Under the pieces are notes generated by a model. The model saw only the letters and a program-made list of their open reading frames with translations, made no database searches and was not told the DNA's origin. A stretch of 64,000 bases of DNA from Microbacterium suaedae. GTDB taxonomy: Bacteria; Actinomycetota; Actinomycetes; Actinomycetales; Microbacteriaceae. Below, one piece after another: positions 28,823-38,232 of this stretch. How positions within the stretch are numbered: the stretch's first letter is position 1; every line of letters begins with the position of its first letter. The stretch covers positions 496,001 to 560,000 of the forward strand of contig NZ_PNFD01000003.1 of the NCBI RefSeq assembly GCF_003254645.1, read 5' to 3'. The position numbers were made by a program, and so were the translations under genes.

Positions 28823-30232
28823 TCAGCGACGACCGAGCTGCGCCGTGATCTCCTGCACCTGGTTGTACAGCTGCCGTTTCTCTTTCATCAGCTCGGTGAT
28901 TTTCTTCGTGGCATACATGACCGTCGTGTGGTCACGACCGCCGAACAGCTGGCCGATCTTCGGGAGGGACAGATTGGTCCGCTCGCGACAGAGATACATG
29001 GCGATCTGGCGCGCCTGAGCGATCGCTTGCGCACGCCCGGGGCCGTACAGGTCATCGACCGTGAGCTTGAAGTACGCGGCGGTCGCCTGGATGATGTCGG
29101 TGGGCGAGACGACCGTGTCGTCCGGCTTGTCGACGATGTCTCGTAGCACGCCCTCCGCGAGATCTCGGCTGACCTCTGAGCGATTGAGGCTGGCGAAAGC
29201 CGAGACGCGGATCAGGGCGCCTTCCAGCTCGCGGATATTCGTCGAGACCATCGATGCGATGTACTCGATCACGTCCTCGGGGATGTAGATGCGCTCGCTC
29301 GAAGCCTTCTTGCGGAGGATCGCGATGCGTGTCTCGAGGTCGGGTGCCTGCACATCCGTGATGAGCCCCCACTCGAATCGAGAGCGCATGCGGTCCTCGA
29401 AGCCCGTCAGCAGGCGGGGCGCGACGTCGCTCGTGATCACGACCTGCTTGTCGTGGTCGTGGAGGGTGTTGAAGGTGTGGAAGAACGTCTCCTGGGTCTC
29501 GGCCTTGCCCTGGAGGAACTGGATGTCGTCGATCAACAGGATGTCGAGGTCGCGATAGCGGGCGTTGAAGGCGGCGCCGCGGTTGTTCGCGATCGAGTTG
29601 ATGAAGTCGTTCGTGAACTCCTCGCTCGACACGTAGCGCACGCGCACGCCGGGGAAGAGATTCTGCGCGTAATCGCCGATCGCGTGGAGGAGGTGGGTCT
29701 TGCCGAGGCCCGAGTCGCCGTAGATGAACAGCGGGTTGTACGCCTTCGCCGGTGCCTCCGCGACCGCGACAGCCGCGGCGTGCGCGAAGCGGTTGGATTG
29801 GCCGATGACGAAGTTGTCGAAGGTGTACTTCGGGTTGAGCCGCGTCTCGCTGCGCGGCTGAGCATGCGCCTGTTCGATCGGGCGCGGACCTGATCGCTCA
29901 GCGTGCTTCTGATCGCGTGACTGAGCTTCCTCGCCAATCGGATTCGGCTCAGGGACGTACGGCTGATCCGCGAGCTCGGGATTCACGACGACCCGGAACG
30001 AGGTCACGTCGTCGCCGATCCGCGCGAGCGCGTCCATCAGAGGATCGCGCATGCGCTTGTTGATCTGGCCGGCGGTGAGGTCGTTGGGGACGTCGAGGTA
30101 CAGGGCGCCGCCCATCACCCCCTGCGCGACCGCCAGATTGAGGAAGCCCTCGAGCTGCGGCGTGATCCGATCGTCCTCTTCGAGCTCAGCGAGCACGAGG
30201 CGCCAGATCGGTACGTCCGGGACGTCTGCCAT
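28823..30232 (-). CDS. dnaA: Chromosomal replication initiator DnaA
   Basis: 469 residues from ATG at 30232, preceded by AAGGGGAG; a GTG at 30256 is an alternative. Domain I (IWRLVLAELE) is followed by a variable linker, then the AAA+ domain: KYTFDNFVIGQSNRFAHAA (near 130), Walker A GDSGLGKTHLLHA and Walker B LLIDDIQFL. Domain IV ends with the DnaA-box-binding signature GGRDHTTVMYATKKI. DnaA opens the origin that lies directly downstream. A DnaA box in its own promoter suggests autoregulation. Confidence 0.98.
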   Translation of the reverse strand: MADVPDVPIWRLVLAELEEDDRITPQLEGFLNLAVAQGVMGGALYLDVPNDLTAGQINKRMRDPLMDALARIGDDVTSFRVVVNPELADQPYVPEPNPIGEEAQSRDQKHAERSGPRPIEQAHAQPRSETRLNPKYTFDNFVIGQSNRFAHAAAVAVAEAPAKAYNPLFIYGDSGLGKTHLLHAIGDYAQNLFPGVRVRYVSSEEFTNDFINSIANNRGAAFNARYRDLDILLIDDIQFLQGKAETQETFFHTFNTLHDHDKQVVITSDVAPRLLTGFEDRMRSRFEWGLITDVQAPDLETRIAILRKKASSERIYIPEDVIEYIASMVSTNIRELEGALIRVSAFASLNRSEVSRDLAEGVLRDIVDKPDDTVVSPTDIIQATAAYFKLTVDDLYGPGRAQAIAQARQIAMYLCRERTNLSLPKIGQLFGGRDHTTVMYATKKITELMKEKRQLYNQVQEITAQLGRR

Positions 30233-30260
30233 CCGCTCACTCCCCTTGTTGTTCACAGCC

Positions 30261-30269
30261 TGTGGATAA
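30261..30269 (+). promoter_or_regulatory. DnaA box in the dnaA promoter
   Basis: A perfect TGTGGATAA lies 28 bp upstream of the dnaA ATG, where it could mediate autorepression. Confidence 0.7.
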
Positions 30270-30508
30270 CTTCGAATACGCTAGTCATGTCGGCGCTCTC
30301 CCGCAAACATCTGCACAACGGCGACCGCGTGTCTATCGCGAGGTCCCGCGGGGGCTGTGGGGATACTGACAGCTTCGGCACACAGTTTGCGTGGTCACGG
30401 CGTGTCGGCGTAGTCTGTTGCGGTTGACTTGTGCCCGTTGTGGGCATCCCGCAAGACGTCTCCGGTCGAACCAGTCCCGGTGACATTTCCTCCCGGAGTG
30501 AGAAGGCT

Positions 30509-30646
30509 ATGAGCAAGCGCACTTTCCAGCCCAACAACCGTCGTCGCGCCAAGAAGCACGGTTTCCGCGCCCGTATGCGGACCCGCGCCGGCCGCGCGAT
30601 CCTGAACGCACGCCGCGCCAAGGGCCGCGGCGAGCTCTCGGCATAA
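30509..30646 (+). CDS. rpmH: Ribosomal protein bL34
   Basis: 45 residues, starting [19 protein letters not shown], the near-invariant sequence of bL34 of the large ribosomal subunit, and very basic throughout. AGAAGG precedes the ATG. It starts the plus-strand operon rpmH-rnpA-yidD-yidC-jag-rsmG, divergent from dnaA. The hairpin GCCC-GTTGT-GGGC (30433-30445) lies in its leader. Confidence 0.97.
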   Translation: MSKRTFQPNNRRRAKKHGFRARMRTRAGRAILNARRAKGRGELSA

Positions 30647-30667
30647 CGCCTCAGCGGCACGCCGCAC

Positions 30668-31006
30668 GTGCTCTCCCGTCCGCAGCGCATCACTCGCGGG
30701 ATCGACTACCGAACAGTCGTCCGGCGGGGCGCGCGGCGCGCGGGGGCGGTGCACATCGTGCACGTCATCGATACGGGCGAGCAGAGGCTTCCGCGGTTCG
30801 GTTTCATCGTGAGCAAGGCCGTGGGCAATGCGGTCACCCGCAACACGGTTCGCCGGCGGCTCAAGGCGATCTGTCATGAGGCGAGCCCACGCGTGCGTCC
30901 CGGAGCGGATGTCGTGATCCGGGCGCTGCCCGTCTCGGCGGCGACTCCTTTCGCCGAACTGCGACGTGACGTCATCCGCGGACTCGAGCGCAAGGCGGCG
31001 CTGTGA
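30668..31006 (+). CDS. rnpA: Ribonuclease P protein component
   Basis: 112 residues from a GTG start 21 bp after rpmH. The signature RNP motif reads KAVGNAVTRNTVRRRLKAICHE (split: KAVGNAVTRN / TVRRRLK). RnpA assists the RNA subunit in maturing tRNA 5' ends. The N-terminus LSRPQRITRGIDYRTVVRRG is typical. The gene overlaps yidD by 4 bp (GTGA). Confidence 0.96.
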   Translation: MLSRPQRITRGIDYRTVVRRGARRAGAVHIVHVIDTGEQRLPRFGFIVSKAVGNAVTRNTVRRRLKAICHEASPRVRPGADVVIRALPVSAATPFAELRRDVIRGLERKAAL

Positions 31007-31353
31007 GCGTCCTTCCCGCGTCGGCCACAGGGTCGGCGCGGTTTCGCGTATCTGACGCGATGCGTGCGATCCCGCTGCTGCCACGCGACGCAGGGATCCT
31101 CCTTCTGCTCGGATATCGCGCGACGATCTCGAAGCTGTACGGCGATGTGTGCCGCTACTACCCGTCATGCTCGGCATACGCCGTGACGGCGGTTCAGCAG
31201 CACGGCCTCGTGAGAGGATCGTGGATGGCTCTCGTGCGCATCGCGCGGTGTCACCCCTGGGCGGCTGGCGGCGAGGACGATGTGCGACCCCACGAGAATT
31301 TCCGATACGACCTGACCCCCCGCGGCTTCGTCGTGCCGCGTCGAAAGGACTGA
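31003..31353 (+). CDS. yidD: Membrane protein insertion efficiency factor YidD
   Basis: 116 residues. The core YRATISKLYGDVCRYYPSCSAYAV (split) with its conserved Cys pair and HGLVRGSWMALVRIARCHPW identify YidD, which helps YidC insert membrane proteins. The N-terminal 30 residues before the core are longer than in many homologues; a later start at the ATG of MRAIPLL is possible. The GTG at 31003 overlaps rnpA and is favoured by coupling. yidC starts 6 bp after the stop. Confidence 0.93.
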   Translation: MSVLPASATGSARFRVSDAMRAIPLLPRDAGILLLLGYRATISKLYGDVCRYYPSCSAYAVTAVQQHGLVRGSWMALVRIARCHPWAAGGEDDVRPHENFRYDLTPRGFVVPRRKD

Positions 31354-31359
31354 CCCTCC

Positions 31360-32430
31360 GTGGACTTCTTCGGAACGATCCTCTTCCCCATCCGATGGGT
31401 GATCGAGGCTATCCTCGTCGGCTGGCACTGGGTATGGACCTCTCTGGGGCTGCCGGGCGCCGGAGGCCTCGCGTGGGTCCTGTCGATCGTGGGCGTCGTC
31501 GTCATCGTGCGACTGGCGATCTTCCCGCTGTTCGTGAAGCAGATCAAGAGCCAGCGCAAGATGATGGAGCTGGCTCCTGAGATCAAGAAGATCCAGACGA
31601 AGTACAAGGGCAAGAAGGATCAGCTCTCGCGCGAGGCGATGAGCCGCGAGACGATGGCCCTGTACAAGAAGCACGGCACGACGCCCGTCTCGGGCTGTCT
31701 GCCGCTGCTCGTGCAGATGCCGATCTTCTTCTCGCTCTTCTGGACGCTGCGCGACATCAACATCTGGGCGGAGAACGACGACCCGGGTCTGAACACCTGG
31801 CTGTTCACGGTCGAGCGCGTGCATCAGTTCAACGATGCGTCGCTGTTCGACATCGCGCCGTTGAGCATGACGCTCGTCGATCACTTCAACTTCCCGATGG
31901 CGACGTCCACTGCGGCGATCGTGCTGATGATCATCCTCGTCACGCTGATGATCGCGACGCAGTTCATCACGCAGCTGCAGATCGTCTCGAAGAACCTCTC
32001 CCCCGAGGCGAAGACCGGCCAGGCCTACCAGATGCAGCGCATCATGCTGTGGGTCATCCCGTTCGCGATGATCTTCTCGGGCGTCTTCTTCCCGCTCGGC
32101 GTTGTGACCTACTGGTTCTTCAACAACCTCTGGACGATGGGCCAGCAGTTCTACATCATCCACGAGAACCCGACGCCGGGGTCCGAGGCCGCGCAGGCCC
32201 GCGAGGAGCGCCTGGCGAAGAAGGGCAAGGCCGTCAACTCCCACGGCAAGGTCGTCTCGATGGCCGAGTACGAGCGTGAACAAGAGGAGCTCGCGCGACA
32301 GGCTGAGATCGCGCGTCAGGAGAAGGCGAAGCGCGTGCAGCCGAAGGGCAAGAAGCGCGCGAAGAAGGACCAGCAGCGAGGCCAGGGCGGAACGCCGCAG
32401 GCGGACAAGGGCACCGGGAAGGCACCGTGA
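31360..32430 (+). CDS. yidC: Membrane protein insertase YidC/Oxa1
   Basis: 356 residues from a GTG start. Hydrophobic segments begin with VGWHWVWTSLGLPGAGGLAWVLSIVGVVVIV-type text. The conserved core KKHGTTPVSGCLPLLVQMP and FFSLFWTL is followed by three more spans. The C-terminal 70 residues are highly Lys/Arg-rich (QPKGKKRAKKDQQ) and probably contact the ribosome. It lacks the large periplasmic domain of Gram-negative YidC, as expected for actinobacteria. It overlaps jag by 4 bp (GTGA). Confidence 0.96.
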   Translation: MDFFGTILFPIRWVIEAILVGWHWVWTSLGLPGAGGLAWVLSIVGVVVIVRLAIFPLFVKQIKSQRKMMELAPEIKKIQTKYKGKKDQLSREAMSRETMALYKKHGTTPVSGCLPLLVQMPIFFSLFWTLRDINIWAENDDPGLNTWLFTVERVHQFNDASLFDIAPLSMTLVDHFNFPMATSTAAIVLMIILVTLMIATQFITQLQIVSKNLSPEAKTGQAYQMQRIMLWVIPFAMIFSGVFFPLGVVTYWFFNNLWTMGQQFYIIHENPTPGSEAAQAREERLAKKGKAVNSHGKVVSMAEYEREQEELARQAEIARQEKAKRVQPKGKKRAKKDQQRGQGGTPQADKGTGKAP

Positions 32431-32909
32431 CGATGAACGAAGACACTCCGACGGACGAGCAGCTCGAACGCGAAGGCGATATCGCGGCCGACTTCCTCGA
32501 AGGCTTCCTCGACATCGCCGACATCGACGGCGACCTTGAGCTCGACGTGCGTCAGGGGCGGGCGTATGTGTCCGTCGAAAGCGACGACGATTCCCTCAAG
32601 GCTCTCGCGGATCCGGACACCGTACAGGCGCTGCAGGAGGTCACGCGTCTGGCGGTGCAGCGCGAGACGGGCGAGTTCTCACGACTGATTCTCGATGTCG
32701 GCGGATCCCGCGACGCGCGACGCGCACAGCTGACGGGTCTTGTGGACCATGCGATCGCGCGCCTCGAGGAGGGCGCGTCGCAGGCATCGCTGCCGGCGAT
32801 GAGCTCGTACGAACGCAAGATCGTGCACGACATCGTCGCTGAACGCGGCTACACCTCTGAGTCGTACGGCGAGCGGGACGCACGTCACACGGTGGTGCGC
32901 AAGGCGTGA
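32427..32909 (+). CDS. jag: KH-R3H RNA-binding protein Jag/KhpB
   Basis: 160 residues. An acidic N-terminus is followed by a KH-like region (about 40-100), and then the R3H motif region SSYERKIVHDIVAERGYTSES (split at the Arg/Lys). KhpB proteins bind RNA and influence cell wall growth and division. GTG at 32427 overlaps the yidC stop; an ATG at 32433 is an alternative start. It overlaps rsmG by 4 bp. The gene context is the standard one. Confidence 0.94.
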   Translation: MTMNEDTPTDEQLEREGDIAADFLEGFLDIADIDGDLELDVRQGRAYVSVESDDDSLKALADPDTVQALQEVTRLAVQRETGEFSRLILDVGGSRDARRAQLTGLVDHAIARLEEGASQASLPAMSSYERKIVHDIVAERGYTSESYGERDARHTVVRKA

Positions 32910-33550
32910 GCGCCCTCGACGAGCTCGAGCCGGAGCCCGCGGAGGCGACCGCGCTGTTCGGCGACCGCATCGACCTTGCGCGCCGATTCGCCCACGCGCT
33001 GGCCGAGCACGGCGAGGAACGCGGCCTGATCGGTCCGCAGGAGGTTCCGCGGCTGTGGAACCGGCACATCCTCAACTCTGCCGTGGCGGCCCCGCTGTTC
33101 CCGACGGGCGGCCGCGTGGGAGACGTCGGATCCGGGGCTGGACTCCCCGGCATCGTTCTCGCGATCGCGCGTCCCGATGTGGAGTGGGTTCTCATCGAGC
33201 CGATGGAGCGCCGCGTGGCCTGGCTCGCCGAACAGGTCGAGGGCCTGGGCCTAGAGAACGTGACGATCGAACGAGCGCGTGCTGAGGAGGCCGGGCGCTA
33301 CGAGGAGATCCTCGACGCGGTCACCGCTCGCGCGGTTTCGGCGCTGCGGACACTCATTCCGTGGACGGCGCCGCTTGTGCGAGACGGCGGCGAGCTGATC
33401 CTCCTCAAGGGGCAGAGCGTCGAGGGAGAGATCGAGAAGGCCGCGAAGGTGATCCGCAAGCACAAGCTGAGCGATGTGCGGGTCGAAGTCCTCGGCGAGG
33501 GCGAGATTGCCGAGCCCACGCGCGTGTTCCGCGCCGTCGTCCGGGGCTGA
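32906..33550 (+). CDS. rsmG: 16S rRNA (guanine-N7) methyltransferase
   Basis: 214 residues. The SAM-binding motif VGDVGSGAGLPGIVLAI is near residue 72, and LWNRHILNSA lies just before it. RsmG methylates G527 of 16S rRNA in the streptomycin-binding loop. GTG start overlaps the jag stop. In most actinobacteria parA follows immediately; here more than 11 kb intervene before parA at 44954, which is discussed as a finding. Confidence 0.95.
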   Translation: MSALDELEPEPAEATALFGDRIDLARRFAHALAEHGEERGLIGPQEVPRLWNRHILNSAVAAPLFPTGGRVGDVGSGAGLPGIVLAIARPDVEWVLIEPMERRVAWLAEQVEGLGLENVTIERARAEEAGRYEEILDAVTARAVSALRTLIPWTAPLVRDGGELILLKGQSVEGEIEKAAKVIRKHKLSDVRVEVLGEGEIAEPTRVFRAVVRG

Positions 33551-33601
33551 CGAAGCGGTCGGTCGGGCGGCTCCTCAGCGATCTATTGAGGGCCGATCCG
33601 C

Positions 33602-34588
33602 TCACTCGCGCAGGGCTCGGCTGATGCCCGCCGATGTGCTCTGGTGCTGCATCCAGAGGGCCCAGCGCACGACCGGCGCGAGGATCCATCGCATGACCGG
33701 CGTGATCAGGCGCCGCAGGCCGGTGGGCCGCGCGGTGCGTTCCCAGCTGACAGTGACAGACAGCTGCGTTCCGGAGGCCGCCGGCTCGAGCGAGATCGAG
33801 ATCCTGCGGGTGTTGGAATGCGGATCGTCGGGATAGTGGAAGCGCCATGTGACGCGCTGCTCGGTCGAGTTCGCGGTGAGGTGTGCGTGCTGCCGCATGT
33901 GCTGCGGCTTCACCGCGATGGTTGTGCCGTCGGGTCGTACGGTGCGTGTCCACGCCTGCCAGACGTCTCCGTCCGGATCGACGCGGCCGATGATCGCATC
34001 CCATTCGGGGAGACGCTCGGGTGTGGTTAGGAGGACCCAGACGGCCTCGGGCATCGCGGGAACGAAGGCGATTTCCGTCCGTTCGATGCGACCCCGACGG
34101 GGCACATCGAGGTGATCCGGGATCTGGTCGGCCTCCTCCAGTTGCGCGGCGATTCTCTCGGGACTCGTGCCCAGGCGCGTGAGGATCTCCGCGATGATCC
34201 CGCTCGGCTCGTCGAGCAGTTCTCGCAGCACGGCCGATGCGCCGCGCGCATCTTTTCGTCGCCCGGCCCGCGTGAAGACCTCGATCGCACGGTCGGTCCA
34301 CTCGTACTGGCCGTCTTCGTGGAAGGTGATGCGGTTCTCGGAGGGCAGTTCCGCCTCGATGCCGAGGGAAGCGATCTGCGCGCCGTGCTGGTCTGCGACC
34401 GCCGTCCTCGCGGCCTCGAGGGTGATCCCCGTGCGGCGTAGCACCTGACCGGCGGTTTGTTCGCTGAGAAGCAGGGCGAGGAAGAGGTGCTCGATGTCAG
34501 CGTCGTGAACCCCGAACCGCGACGCCTCTTCCATTGCCGCGATCGACAGCGTCTGCGTCGTCGCGTAGATGCGTGTGATTCGGCTCAT
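33602..34588 (-). CDS. Clp N-domain/SRPBCC fusion protein
   Basis: 328 residues. The N-terminal 150 residues match the double Clp-N repeat ([39 protein letters not shown], then the second repeat around residue 95) that in ClpA/ClpC binds substrates and adaptors. No AAA+ ATPase follows. From about 170 the protein becomes an SRPBCC (polyketide-cyclase-like) ligand-binding domain ([25 protein letters not shown]). The ATG overlaps the stop of the HTH gene upstream (ATGA). The pair might form a regulator-effector unit. Function is unknown. Confidence 0.82.
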   Translation of the reverse strand: MSRITRIYATTQTLSIAAMEEASRFGVHDADIEHLFLALLLSEQTAGQVLRRTGITLEAARTAVADQHGAQIASLGIEAELPSENRITFHEDGQYEWTDRAIEVFTRAGRRKDARGASAVLRELLDEPSGIIAEILTRLGTSPERIAAQLEEADQIPDHLDVPRRGRIERTEIAFVPAMPEAVWVLLTTPERLPEWDAIIGRVDPDGDVWQAWTRTVRPDGTTIAVKPQHMRQHAHLTANSTEQRVTWRFHYPDDPHSNTRRISISLEPAASGTQLSVTVSWERTARPTGLRRLITPVMRWILAPVVRWALWMQHQSTSAGISRALRE

Positions 34589-34830
34589 CGACTTCTCCTC
34601 GCGATGTCGATCGTCGGATCGATCCTCTTCGCGTACTTCTTGTGCACGGCCTGCCGGGTGACGCCGAGCGCATCCGCGGCGTCCTGCCAGGTCATACCGG
34701 CCCGGAGCGCGGCTTCGACCTGACGCAGCTCGAGGACGTCGGTGAGCGTGCGCAGCGATGCGATCGCCCGGAGCCCGGCGCGCGGATCCGTGGTGTCGGC
34801 GGCTCGTTTCGCAACCTGTGTTGCTTCCAT
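34585..34830 (-). CDS. Small HTH protein, coupled to the Clp-N fusion gene
   Basis: 81 residues. The C-terminal half is a helix-turn-helix: [32 protein letters not shown]. Proteins of this kind are often encoded before Clp-N-domain genes in actinobacteria and probably act as DNA-binding regulators. The stop overlaps the next ATG by 4 bp, so the two products are made together. The promoter must lie in the 111 bp shared with the divergent Ada/AlkA gene. Confidence 0.85.
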   Translation of the reverse strand: MEATQVAKRAADTTDPRAGLRAIASLRTLTDVLELRQVEAALRAGMTWQDAADALGVTRQAVHKKYAKRIDPTIDIARRSR

Positions 34831-34941
34831 AGCGTCAATGTACGTTGCGTTCGGATTCGTGTCAACATCGGTTGCGAACGCGGCGATGGCTGTGGCCGAT
34901 TTCCGCTAGTTGATCGATCCCGGTCGTGCGAAGCTGGACCT

Positions 34942-36465
34942 GTGACGGTGAACATGACCTTCGATGAGCGGTACCGTGCGATCTGCGCGCGGGATGTGCG
35001 ATTCGATGGGCAGTTCGTGACGGCAGTCCGGTCGACCGGCATCTACTGCCGGCCCAGTTGCCCCGCGCGTACGCCTCGGGCGCAGAACGTGGCCTTCTTC
35101 CTCACGAGCGCGGCCGCGCACGAAGCGGGCTTTCGCGCGTGTAAGCGGTGCCTTCCGGAGGCGGCACCCGGATCCCCGGAATGGAATCTGCGCGGTGACG
35201 TCGCCGCCCGGGCGATGCGGATGATCGCCGACGGGCTTGTCGAGCGTGAGGGCACGACGGGGCTCGCGGCTCGGCTCGGATACTCGCCCCGCCACCTCAC
35301 GCGAATGCTGTCCGCGGAACTCGGTGCCGGTCCGCTGGCGCTCGCCCGTGCGCACCGTGCGCAGACGGCGCGCACGCTCCTTGTCGAGACAGATCTGGCC
35401 GTGGCGGATGTGGCCTTCTCGGCGGGTTTCGCGAGCGTGCGACAGTTCAACGACACCGTGCGCGAAGTCTTCGGTGTCACTCCGACGGCGCTGCGGGCGC
35501 GGCGGCGGTCCCCGCTGTCGGGCGCGGTGCCAGCCGGAATCTCTCTCGCCCTCCCCTATCGGAGTCCGCTCGATGCGGAGGGCCTTTTCGCGTGGATGCG
35601 TCCGCGCGCCGTCGCGGGTGTGGAGGAAGCGGCGAACGACTCGTTCGCACGCACCATCCGCCTTCCGCGCGGCGTCGCGTGGTTCCGGATCCGCGCGGAC
35701 GGCCCGAATCTGAAATTGGACGCGCAGCTCGCGCAGCTGGCGGACCTCGGCACGCTTGTCGCGCGTGTTCGCCGACTCTTCGATCTTGACGCGGACCCGG
35801 TCGCGATCGATTCGGCGCTCTCGGCGCATCCCGAGCTCGCTCCTCTTGTCGCACGGATCCCGGGAATCCGCGTTCCCGGCGCCGCGGATCCGTTCGAGAT
35901 GCTCGTGCGCGCGATGGTTGGGCAGCAGATATCGGTGTCGGCGGCAACGACCCACCTGGGGCGAATTGCGGAGGAGCTCGGGGAGCGCGTCGACGTGGCG
36001 GGGCGCGAGAGGACTCTCTTCCCGACACCCGAGGCGATCGCGCTGCACGGTTCGGAAGTGGTGCGTGGGCCTGCGTCGCGTGTTCGCGCGATCGTTGAGG
36101 CCGCCGAGGCCGTTGCATCCGACGCACTTCCGCTGACTTCGTCGGACGACGGGCCGACGCAGCGCGCCGAGCTGCTGTCGATCCGCGGGATCGGGCCCTG
36201 GACGGCAGACTATGTGCGCATGCGGGTGCTGTCGGATCCCGACGTGATGCTGACCGGGGATCTGGCGCTGCGCGCGGGCGCGGGCGCGTGCGGACTGCCC
36301 ACGGATCCGAAGCCGCTTGCAGCGTGGGCGTCGCGTGCCGCGCCTTGGCGCTCGTACCTATCCGCCCATCTTTGGAGGCGCGCGCCAGCTTCTCGTACCA
36401 CGTCGGGGAAGCGGCCGAATGGAGAACTGCGCGACGGGACGGGCGTGTCCTCGATCGGCGGCTGA
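34942..36465 (+). CDS. Bifunctional Ada-type regulator / AlkA 3-methyladenine DNA glycosylase
   Basis: 507 residues. The N-terminal Ada metal-binding domain has YCRPSCPAR and [11 protein letters not shown]ys pairs (about residues 38 to 75). An AraC-type HTH follows ([16 protein letters not shown], about 110-200). The C-terminal glycosylase has the helix-hairpin-helix [17 protein letters not shown] with the catalytic Asp in LTGDLALR. It senses and repairs alkylated bases. Possible starts are GTG 34942, GTG 34948 and ATG 34954; none has a strong ribosome site. The O6-methylguanine transferase domain is absent, and no ogt gene is next to it. Confidence 0.92.
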   Translation: MTVNMTFDERYRAICARDVRFDGQFVTAVRSTGIYCRPSCPARTPRAQNVAFFLTSAAAHEAGFRACKRCLPEAAPGSPEWNLRGDVAARAMRMIADGLVEREGTTGLAARLGYSPRHLTRMLSAELGAGPLALARAHRAQTARTLLVETDLAVADVAFSAGFASVRQFNDTVREVFGVTPTALRARRRSPLSGAVPAGISLALPYRSPLDAEGLFAWMRPRAVAGVEEAANDSFARTIRLPRGVAWFRIRADGPNLKLDAQLAQLADLGTLVARVRRLFDLDADPVAIDSALSAHPELAPLVARIPGIRVPGAADPFEMLVRAMVGQQISVSAATTHLGRIAEELGERVDVAGRERTLFPTPEAIALHGSEVVRGPASRVRAIVEAAEAVASDALPLTSSDDGPTQRAELLSIRGIGPWTADYVRMRVLSDPDVMLTGDLALRAGAGACGLPTDPKPLAAWASRAAPWRSYLSAHLWRRAPASRTTSGKRPNGELRDGTGVSSIGG

Positions 36466-36529
36466 GGCCGGCCTCCGCGACTTCCTGCCAGCTCTGTCCT
36501 GGATGACTTTTGGCTGTCATGATCAAGAC

Positions 36530-36841
36530 ATGACCTTTGCGAACGTGGGGACGCTCGGAGTGCTTCCCGGGCACCGAGACGATGTGGTGCGGATCCTCAC
36601 GCGGCGTTCCGCGGACCTTGCGGACGCTGGATGCCTTCTCTACGAAGTGGGCGTGAACGATGAGCATGCCGACCCGGAGACGGTCTTCGTCGCCGAGCTG
36701 TGGACATCGGCGGAGGCACACGCAGCTTCGCTCGATCTCCCAAGCGTGCGTGCGGCGATCGCAGAGGCTGCTCCGCTTCTCAGCGGCCAGATGGGCGGGT
36801 TCCGCTTCGATGTCGTGGGATCGCCGCTCCGCGAGGAGTGA
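36530..36841 (+). CDS. Antibiotic biosynthesis monooxygenase-like (ABM) protein
   Basis: 103 residues starting MTFANVGTLGVLPGHRDDVVRIL. The ferredoxin-like pattern with CLLYEVGVNDEHADPETVFVAELW in the middle is typical of dimeric ABM-domain proteins, which act as small oxygenases or signal-like proteins. The specific reaction is unknown. It lies 64 bp after the AlkA gene and 34 bp before the flavin-reductase-like gene, and may share a transcript with them. Confidence 0.82.
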   Translation: MTFANVGTLGVLPGHRDDVVRILTRRSADLADAGCLLYEVGVNDEHADPETVFVAELWTSAEAHAASLDLPSVRAAIAEAAPLLSGQMGGFRFDVVGSPLREE

Positions 36842-36875
36842 TGCGTGTATGCGGTCGTGGAGCGAGGAGATCTGA

Positions 36876-37370
36876 GTGTACGAGACATCTGCTGAAGTTG
36901 ACCGACTCCAGTCGCTCATGGAGGCGTCGCATTCGCGTGCGACGGGTCATCTGCGCTCCATCATCTCAGGTAGCCACCACCTCACTTCGGCACGCGAGCT
37001 TCTCCCCCACCTCGAGGGCATGCGCGTGCTCAGCCTCGCGACCGTGACGGCGCGCGGAGAGCCGCGGGTGAGTGCCGTCGACGGCCATTTCCTGCATGGT
37101 GCTTGGACATTCGGTACCGATGGGCACTCCGCGAAGGCGCGCCATCTGTCCGCTCGCCCCTCCGCGAGTGCGGCGTACATCGATGGTGAGCGACTGGGGT
37201 TCTTCACTCACGGAACGGTCGAGCGCCTGGACAAGTCGGACGATTCCTGGGAAGGCGTGCTCGAACACTGGAACGCGTACTACGACAGTGATCCCCGCAC
37301 CTGGGGTGACGACGTGAGGCTGTATCGCCTGCACCCCTCGTGGTGCGTGGCCTATGTCGGCGAAGCGTGA
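36876..37370 (+). CDS. Pyridoxamine 5'-phosphate oxidase-family protein
   Basis: 164 residues from a GTG start. The split-barrel FMN-binding pattern is visible: MRVLSLATVTARGEPRVSAVDG (near 49-70), then a WTFGTDGHSAKARHLSARPSASAAYID-type strand. Such proteins bind FMN or F420 and act as oxidoreductases of varied substrates. It has no pyridoxal-specific signature. It is the last gene before the parS-rich region; the first parS follows the stop by 38 bp. Confidence 0.85.
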   Translation: MYETSAEVDRLQSLMEASHSRATGHLRSIISGSHHLTSARELLPHLEGMRVLSLATVTARGEPRVSAVDGHFLHGAWTFGTDGHSAKARHLSARPSASAAYIDGERLGFFTHGTVERLDKSDDSWEGVLEHWNAYYDSDPRTWGDDVRLYRLHPSWCVAYVGEA

Positions 37371-37408
37371 GAGTGCCGTTGCAGACGCCGTTCTGGCCCT
37401 CTCGATGA

Positions 37409-37424
37409 TGTTTCACGTGAAACA
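37409..37424. other. parS: parS site 1
   Basis: TGTTTCACGTGAAACA, a perfect match to the consensus and the only perfect one in the window; it extends to an 18-bp palindrome (37408-37425). Confidence 0.93.
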
Positions 37425-37839
37425 TGTCCCGGCGGATGGCAAGCTGAGTCGGGATCGGGGCGAGGTCGCATTCTGCGTTCGTCCCGTCGGTCGGGTCCAT
37501 GGCGGCGATGGGCAGTCGTCTTTGGCCGAGATGGGACGGGCCCCGCATCGCACGCGGGGTTGAATGTTCTACTTCGTTCATGAGCCTCGCTCGTCGTAGT
37601 CCTGAACACGTGTTGGGCTCATACCGATGACGCACGGATTGCGGAACGAGGTCGTGGACCCCTCTCCCCCCGCCCGCGCGGGAGCAGGTGTCGACACCTC
37701 CCTTGCGAGGTCTCGTGGCGGAGGTAATGCGAGAGAACCCTATGCGTTGGTCGCCTGGTCGTGGGCGTCTGGTCCCGGCGGAGACAGAGGCGGCAGTCAT
37801 TGGACTGGGAACGACGTATCCCTCCGAGGATCACGGCGA

Positions 37840-37855
37840 TGATTCACGTGAAGCA
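37840..37855. other. Degenerate parS site
   Basis: TGATTCACGTGAAGCA, two mismatches to the consensus. Confidence 0.5.
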
Positions 37856-38127
37856 GAGGAGGTGCGCCGCGCTACGGGGACGAGCGCGTCTTTGTGGCGA
37901 CGGCGATCTGACGGGTGCGCGGAACTGCACGCAGAGGTGCGCGCATGGACGCCGAGTGCTCAGGTATTCGCGCGCCTGTGACGGCGTGCCCGCATCCAAC
38001 CGGTGCCTCTGTGACGTGCGGACGTGGATCGATGGACCGTGTGATGAACGGATTCGGCACGCTGATCAATGTTGCGTGGTCCGCTGACGACGCTGTCTGG
38101 GGCGGGGTCGCATGTCGGTGAGGAGGC

Positions 38128-38143
38128 CGTTTCACGTGAAACA
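38128..38143. other. parS: parS site 2
   Basis: CGTTTCACGTGAAACA, one mismatch at the edge. Confidence 0.9.
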
Positions 38144-38232
38144 TACGTGATGGTGCGACTCTTCGCCTCGAGACGACGTCAAGCCTCACACCCTCGAGAG
38201 GCTCGCCGGATGGAAGGCGGGAAGGGCAGAGA

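Larger units (their letters stand above)
37371..38232. other. Gene-free region with three parS sites
   Basis: No gene is supported here. It holds parS sites at 37409 and 38128 and a degenerate one at 37840. Short open frames run through it, but none has a ribosome site or family resemblance. It is the left arm of the parS region, separated from the main array by the IS5 relic and the DUF6226 gene. Confidence 0.7.
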
